Shown: piece after piece, positions 60,190 to 64,000 of the stretch
Layout of the letters: every line of letters starts with the position of its first letter
Numbering within the stretch: position 1 is the first letter of the stretch
NCBI GenBank assembly: GCA_963838095.1
Contig: CAWIPO010000010.1
Coordinates: forward strand, 52,063-116,062
DNA from: CAWCGU01 sp963838095
GTDB taxonomy: Bacteria > Actinomycetota > Thermoleophilia > Solirubrobacterales > 70-9
Length of the DNA stretch: 64,000 nt
Reading direction: 5' to 3'
Made by a program: the position numbers and the translations under genes
The notes under the pieces: model-generated
What the model was told of the DNA's origin: nothing
Database searches by the model: none
Seen by the model: the letters and a program-made list of their open reading frames with translations, nothing else

Positions 60190-60393
60190 ATGGCGACCGG
60201 AACCGTCAAGTGGTTCAGCGATGAAAAGGGCTTCGGCTTCATTACGCCGGACGAGGGCGACACCGATCTGTTCGTGCACCACACCGGCATCGTCGCCGAG
60301 GGCCGGCGCTCCCTGGAGGAGGGAGCCCGGGTCTCCTACGAGACCGAGGCGGGCGACAAGGGCCCGCGCGCGGTAAACGTCCAGCAGCAGTAG
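60190..60393 (+). CDS. cspA: Cold-shock protein
   Basis: A 67-residue OB-fold RNA/DNA-binding protein with RNP1 KGFGFITPDEG and RNP2 DLFVHHT. It acts as an RNA chaperone in cold or growth transitions. GGGAAGGTG precedes ATG 60190. The 120-base leader region upstream could host the structured 5'-leader common to csp genes but nothing specific was seen. Confidence 0.94.
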   Translation: MATGTVKWFSDEKGFGFITPDEGDTDLFVHHTGIVAEGRRSLEEGARVSYETEAGDKGPRAVNVQQQ

Positions 60394-60400
60394 CGCTCGC

Positions 60401-61720
60401 TCACCGCCGCGGCTGGGCTCTTCGGTCCGTGCGGCGATCCACCGCCTCGAATGCCTTGATCAGCCCTTTCACCCCCAGCGTCCGCAACGGCTCTGGCGGA
60501 AGGGGGATCCGCCGGCGCTCGGTCAGCTCCCTCGGGCCCGGGTCGGTGCCGAGCGCCATCCCCGCCAGCCGCGTGCCGGCGTAGCTGGCCATCGCGACGC
60601 CGTGGCCGGCGTAGCCGACCGAGTAGAGGAGGTTCGGGTGCCCCCGCTTGCGACCGATCGCCGGCAGGAAGTCGAGCGTGAGCGCGACCGGTCCTGACCA
60701 GCAGCGGTCGATTGCCGTCTCCCGCAGCTCTGGAAAGCGGGCGCGGAACATCGCCTCCAGGCTCGCGAACACGCCGGCGTCCTCGTCCACGGGAATCCTT
60801 CCCCGGGGCGCGTAGCGGATGTGCCGCGAGCCCCCGACGATCCGATTGTCGGCCGTCAGGCGGTAGCTCTCGAGGATCTCGTGCGCCGTGTAGACGCCCT
60901 CCCTGCCCGGCCACTCGACAGCCTCGAGCTGCCCGGGCGTCAGCGGCTCGGTGGCGAAGAGGGAGACCGCGATCGGCGCCACGATTGCGCCCAGCACCCC
61001 GAGCTCAGGCGTGTAGGCGTTCGTGGCCACGATCGCCGACCCGGCGCTGACCCGGCCGCGGGCGGTCTCCACCCGCACCCTGGGGCCCGGCTCGATCGCG
61101 CTCACCCGCGTCCCCTCGTACACCTGCACCCCGGACGCCAGCGCCGACTCCCGTAGGCCGCGGACGTACTTGCCCGGGTCGAGGATGCCGCCGCGCTGCT
61201 CCATGTAGCCGCAGCAGAACGCGGCGGGCAGCCCGCGCTCGGTCAGCTCGGCGCTCGACAGCGTGACGAGCGAGGCGCCGAGCTCGCGGCCCGCTTGCGC
61301 CGCGCGCTCCAACGCCTGTGCCTGGGCGGGATGGATGCCGCCGAGCAGGTTTCCGACGCGCTCGTAGTCGCAGGCGATGGCGCGGTCGGCGATCGTGCTT
61401 TCGACGTGCTCGATCGCCTCCTCGGCGAGCCGCACCAGCGCGCCCCCGCGCTCACGGCCATACAGCCGCAGCAGCGTCGGCAGGTCCTTGCCGATGGTGG
61501 GGGTGAGGTGGCCGGCGTTGCGGCCGCTGGCGCCAAAGCCGGCGTAGTCGCGCTCGACGACGGCGACCTCGGCGCCCGCCTCGGCGAGCGCGAGGGCCGC
61601 CGAGAGCCCCGTGTATCCGCCCCCGATGACGAGAAAGTCCAGCTCCAGATCGCCCTCCAGCGGGGGTCCAGGCACAGGCGCCGGGTCGAGCCAAAGGCTT
61701 GGTGGGTGAGCCGCCGTCAC
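60401..61720 (-). CDS. FAD-dependent amine oxidase, gamma-glutamylputrescine oxidase (PuuB)-like
   Basis: A 439-residue DAO-family flavoprotein. LDFLVIGGGYTGLSAALALAE is the FAD site; FGASGRNAGHLTP and GRKRGHPNLLYSVGYAGHGVAMASYAG are characteristic of the PuuB/OrdL group that oxidises gamma-glutamylputrescine with O2. A PuuB-like step is missing from the operon at 26.9-32.8 kb, so this gene could supply it, although the GcvT-type dehydrogenase there is an alternative. Convergent with the cold-shock gene. Confidence 0.84.
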   Translation of the reverse strand: MTAAHPPSLWLDPAPVPGPPLEGDLELDFLVIGGGYTGLSAALALAEAGAEVAVVERDYAGFGASGRNAGHLTPTIGKDLPTLLRLYGRERGGALVRLAEEAIEHVESTIADRAIACDYERVGNLLGGIHPAQAQALERAAQAGRELGASLVTLSSAELTERGLPAAFCCGYMEQRGGILDPGKYVRGLRESALASGVQVYEGTRVSAIEPGPRVRVETARGRVSAGSAIVATNAYTPELGVLGAIVAPIAVSLFATEPLTPGQLEAVEWPGREGVYTAHEILESYRLTADNRIVGGSRHIRYAPRGRIPVDEDAGVFASLEAMFRARFPELRETAIDRCWSGPVALTLDFLPAIGRKRGHPNLLYSVGYAGHGVAMASYAGTRLAGMALGTDPGPRELTERRRIPLPPEPLRTLGVKGLIKAFEAVDRRTDRRAQPRR

Positions 61721-61779
61721 GCCCCAAGCCTATGGCTAGGCACGCCTTGTGCGAATAGGAACGCCAACCGAGCGAATAT

Positions 61780-61952
61780 CGGGATTGGGGTGTTTATTCC
61801 CCCTCACCGGGTAAGTAAGGAGCGTTCCCCCTCTGTCCCAGACCCGCCTTCGGGCTGGTCCAGGGCACGGTCCCAAGCGTCCAAGGGCGTGTTGGGGCCA
61901 CCCCCTCAATGGAGAGCGGTACCCGTCGCCCCGGGGCCGCTCTCCTCCTTTT
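61780..61952 (+). ncRNA. Candidate C-rich small RNA
   Basis: The 237-base gap between two minus-strand genes holds a plus-strand unit that ends in a strong intrinsic terminator. Three identical CCCCCTC motifs occur at 61799-61805, 61827-61833 and 61901-61907, complementary to GAGGGGG-type ribosome sites. The first sits in a loop closed by GGTG (61789-61792)/CACC (61805-61808); CCAG/CTGG with CCCG/CGGG (61838-61858) forms a second hairpin; the rest is less clear. No open frame with start and ribosome site spans it. The style recalls actinobacterial 6C RNAs (C-rich loops), but it is larger and its identity is unproven. The 5' end is a guess. Confidence 0.6.
61911..61952 (+). terminator. Rho-independent terminator of the small RNA
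   Basis: Nine-base-pair stem GGAGAGCGG/CCGCTCTCC (61911-61919 with 61937-61945), an inner CCCC/GGGG, followed by TCCTTTT. Only the plus strand has the T-rich tail, so it terminates plus-strand transcription although both flanking genes are on the minus strand. Confidence 0.8.
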
Positions 61953-61957
61953 GTGCC

Positions 61958-62410
61958 CTACAGCTCGAGCTCGTAGTCCAGCCACTGCTCGCCGTGTGCG
62001 CCCACGCGCTCGTACACAGCCTGGGCACGGTGGTTGTCGAGCGCGGTCTGCCACATGAGCACGGGCGCGCCGAGCTCACGGGCATGGGAAGCGCAGGCTT
62101 CGATCAGGGCGTCGGCGTGGCCGCCGCCTCTGGCCGCGGGCTCGACGAACAGGTCTTCCAGGATGGCGACGCGCGCGCCGCGCAGGCTCGACCACTTCCA
62201 GCCGCAGGCGGCGAATCCGACCGCCTCGTCCTCACCGTCACAGGAGACGAGCAGAATCCCCTCGGAGTCGGGAGTGGTGATCAACGCCCGCGCCATCGTC
62301 TCCAGTCCATCGTCGGACGGTGACGCCCGGTAGAAGTCGCAGTAACCGCGCATCAGCGGCAACAGCTTCGGCAGATCCGCATCGCGGGCGTTTCGGATTT
62401 GCGCGCTCAC
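61958..62410 (-). CDS. GNAT-family N-acetyltransferase
   Basis: A 150-residue acetyltransferase. The acetyl-CoA pyrophosphate loop ARGGGHADALIEA follows the beta-strand LEDLFVEP, and the ending has LMWQTALDNHRAQAVYERVGA. Acceptor unknown. Its stop is six bases from the small-RNA terminator on the other strand. Confidence 0.87.
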   Translation of the reverse strand: MSAQIRNARDADLPKLLPLMRGYCDFYRASPSDDGLETMARALITTPDSEGILLVSCDGEDEAVGFAACGWKWSSLRGARVAILEDLFVEPAARGGGHADALIEACASHARELGAPVLMWQTALDNHRAQAVYERVGAHGEQWLDYELEL

Positions 62411-62432
62411 ACCGAAACCGTAGAGCCAGGCG

Positions 62433-63905
62433 CTACGACCAGCGGGCCGTGACCACCTTCTTGCGAGTGTAGAAGTCGACGGCGTCGGTGCCGTTTGCGT
62501 GCAGGTCGCCGTCGCACGAGTCCTTCCAGCCGGCGAACGGGAACCAGGCGACCGGCGCGGGCACGCCGACGTTGACGCCGATCATGCCCGCCTCGACGCC
62601 GTAGCGATACTCGCGCGCCGCCTCCCCGGAGGTCGTGAAGATCGCGCCCGCGTTGCCGTAGCGTGAGCCGTTCACGAACCGCAGCGCGTCTTCCAGATCC
62701 GGCGCCCGAACGAGCGTCAGCAGGGGCCCGAAGATTTCCTCGCGCGCCAGCTCGCTCTCGCGGTCTGCCGTCTCCACGAGGGTCGGTCCGAGCAGCGTTC
62801 CGGCGTCTCCGCCCCCGCGACGCCCGTCGAGGACCACGCTTGCGCCCTGCTCTTCGGCACGCGCAACGGCCGCCTCGGCGCGCTCTCGGGCCTCCGGGGC
62901 GATCAGCGGGCAGACGTCGGTCTCGGGGTCTGCGCCGGCCCCGACGCGTAGCTTCGCGGCGGCGCCGGCGAGCGCATCGCGAACCTCGTCCTGGCGTTCG
63001 GCCGAGCCGACGAGCACGCACACCGAACCCGCCAAGCAGCGCTGGCCGGCGGCGCCGAAGGCCGAGCCGAGGAGCGCCGGCATCGTCGCCTCGAGATCGG
63101 CGTCGGGCATGACGACGAGCGAGTTCTTGGCGCCTCCAAGCGCCTGCACCCTCTTCCCGGATGCCGCCGCGCGCTCGGCGACGAAGCGCGCGGTCGAGGC
63201 CTGGCCGACGAAGGAGATCGCGTCGATCCCGGGATGGTCGAGCAGCGAACCGACCGCGTCGCGCCCGCCGTGGACGAGGTTGACGACACCGGGTGGAATC
63301 ACGTCGATCCCGTCGACGATTTCGACCATCAGCTCTCCGGGGCGGGGATCGCGCTCCGAAGGCTTGAGAATGAACGAGTTCCCGCACGCGATCGCGTAGG
63401 GCAGGAACCAGAGCGGGATCATCGCCGGGAAGTTGAAAGGCGTGATCGCCGCCACCACGCCGACCGGCTGCCGAACCATCTCCACGTCGAGGCCGCCGGC
63501 GACCCCCTCGAGGGTCTCCCCCTTCATCAGGTGGGGGATCGCCGCCGCGGACTCGACCGACTCGATCCCCCTGCCCACCTCGCCCGCGGCGTCGGCAAGC
63601 GTCTTGCCCATGTCGGCCGTGACCAGCGCGGCGAGCTCGTCACGGCGCTCGACCAGCGCCGCGCGCAGCGCGAGCACTGCCCGCGCACGCTCCTGCGGCG
63701 GCACCGACCGCCAGGCCGGCTGAGCGTCCCGGGCCGCGCGAACCGCGGCGTCGACATCCGCGGCTCCCGACAACGGCACCAAGGCGGACAACTCGCCCGT
63801 CGCCGGGTCACGGTCGTCGAGAGTCTCGGTGGCCGCGGCGTCGACCCAGGAGCCGGCGATGTAGTTGCGGAGTACCCGGGCCTGGCTGGACGTTGACACG
63901 GCCAT
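62433..63905 (-). CDS. mmsA: CoA-acylating methylmalonate-semialdehyde dehydrogenase
   Basis: A 490-residue aldehyde dehydrogenase of the MmsA type. ITPFNFPAMIPLW, ALGGAKNSLVVMPDA (Asn where ordinary ALDHs have the general-base Glu, a mark of this CoA-dependent branch), FGAAGQRCLAGS with the catalytic Cys, and AGMIGVNVGVPAPVAWFPFAGWKDS. It converts methylmalonate or malonate semialdehyde plus CoA and NAD to propionyl- or acetyl-CoA and CO2, as in valine, inositol or beta-alanine breakdown. Start MAVSTSS at 63905; ten bases downstream of a gene ending at 63916. Confidence 0.9.
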   Translation of the reverse strand: MAVSTSSQARVLRNYIAGSWVDAAATETLDDRDPATGELSALVPLSGAADVDAAVRAARDAQPAWRSVPPQERARAVLALRAALVERRDELAALVTADMGKTLADAAGEVGRGIESVESAAAIPHLMKGETLEGVAGGLDVEMVRQPVGVVAAITPFNFPAMIPLWFLPYAIACGNSFILKPSERDPRPGELMVEIVDGIDVIPPGVVNLVHGGRDAVGSLLDHPGIDAISFVGQASTARFVAERAAASGKRVQALGGAKNSLVVMPDADLEATMPALLGSAFGAAGQRCLAGSVCVLVGSAERQDEVRDALAGAAAKLRVGAGADPETDVCPLIAPEARERAEAAVARAEEQGASVVLDGRRGGGDAGTLLGPTLVETADRESELAREEIFGPLLTLVRAPDLEDALRFVNGSRYGNAGAIFTTSGEAAREYRYGVEAGMIGVNVGVPAPVAWFPFAGWKDSCDGDLHANGTDAVDFYTRKKVVTARWS

Positions 63906-63915
63906 GCAATAGACG

Positions 63916-64000
63916 TTACATCCCTCCGCGCCGTTCCGCCAGCGCCTCGAACACCTCTGCGGTGTCGGCGATCGCGACTCCTGTCAGATGCTCGGTGCGG
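63916..64000 (-). CDS. C-terminal fragment at the window edge
   Basis: A minus-strand frame enters from the right edge and stops at TAA 63918-63916, giving about 27 residues ending EALAERRGGM. Too short to identify. Ten bases separate it from mmsA, so the two are probably co-transcribed. Confidence 0.5.
   Translation of the reverse strand, partial: RTEHLTGVAIADTAEVFEALAERRGGM

Noticed and set aside
1..64000. CRISPR arrays, tRNA/rRNA genes, insertion sequences, prophage or toxin-antitoxin genes.
   Set aside because: No regularly spaced repeats, tRNA-like T-arm motifs, transposase, integrase or toxin-type genes were recognised on reading; a tRNAscan/ISfinder run would settle small cases.

Overview
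The window is a chromosomal stretch of a very GC-rich actinobacterium. Gene content (two DUF-level secreted families, EphD-type hydrolase/dehydrogenase fusion, deazaflavin-type oxidoreductase, cytochrome P450, many acyl-CoA enzymes, CHAD protein, GTG/TTG starts, GTGA/ATGA stop-start overlaps, apparently leaderless promoters) fits a soil lineage such as Thermoleophilia/Solirubrobacterales; this placement is inference. No rRNA, tRNA, CRISPR, phage or insertion-sequence gene was recognised. No gene-free stretch exceeds 300 bases; the largest (61721-61957) appears to hold a small RNA gene.

Layout. 1-1.6 kb: end of one gene, a small secreted protein, then a DUF4396 membrane protein and CsoR-type copper repressor behind a CsoR-like operator. 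1.6-6.7 kb: SDR, CHAD and CYTH phosphate-polymer proteins, a SnoaL-like protein, and a TetR repressor divergent from a DHA2 drug exporter with two identical-architecture operators between them. 6.7-11.7 kb: EphD-like fusion, a frameshifted Baeyer-Villiger-type monooxygenase and a frameshifted secreted DUF4394/Calx-beta protein. 11.6-16.5 kb: a four-gene minus-strand operon with a Tat-exported amine oxidase, a secreted lipase, a pentameric ligand-gated ion channel homologue and a cytosolic amine oxidase. This is the most striking unit in the window. 16.5-18.1 kb: class II aldolase and PfkB sugar kinase.

18.2-32.8 kb is an amine/glycerol catabolic region. On the minus strand: choline-kinase-like phosphotransferase, FAD/GcvT demethylating dehydrogenase, cNMP/CBS/DUF294 nucleotidyltransferase, DEDDh exonuclease, glycerol-3-phosphate-dehydrogenase-like flavoprotein and FGGY kinase. 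On the plus strand: amino-acid/amine permease, glutamine-synthetase-like gamma-glutamylamine ligase, PuuD-like hydrolase, aldehyde dehydrogenase and SDR, together resembling the Puu gamma-glutamylation route. A PuuB-like oxidase lies apart at 60.4 kb. 32.9-43.6 kb: glutamine amidotransferase, lactonase-like MBL protein, PlsC, TetR with a PHA-synthase-like hydrolase, acyl-CoA ligase, esterase, thiolase and acyl-CoA dehydrogenase; three of these promoters share one motif. 43.6-54 kb: secreted esterase, fatty-acid CoA ligase plus Ddn-type protein, SDR, cytochrome c with a DUF6529 membrane protein, amidase, enoyl-CoA hydratase and P450. 53.8-57.5 kb: a run of genes broken by single-base indels. 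57.5-64 kb: PI-PLC-like protein, enoyl-CoA hydratase, cupredoxin, cold-shock protein, PuuB-like oxidase, a C-rich small RNA, GNAT, and methylmalonate-semialdehyde dehydrogenase.

A recurring caveat: at least eight genes carry single-base shifts, several at short homopolymers. In some cases removing one base restores exactly the expected ending or start. Assembly error is therefore at least as likely as true gene decay, and apparent fusions in this window should be distrusted until reads are checked.
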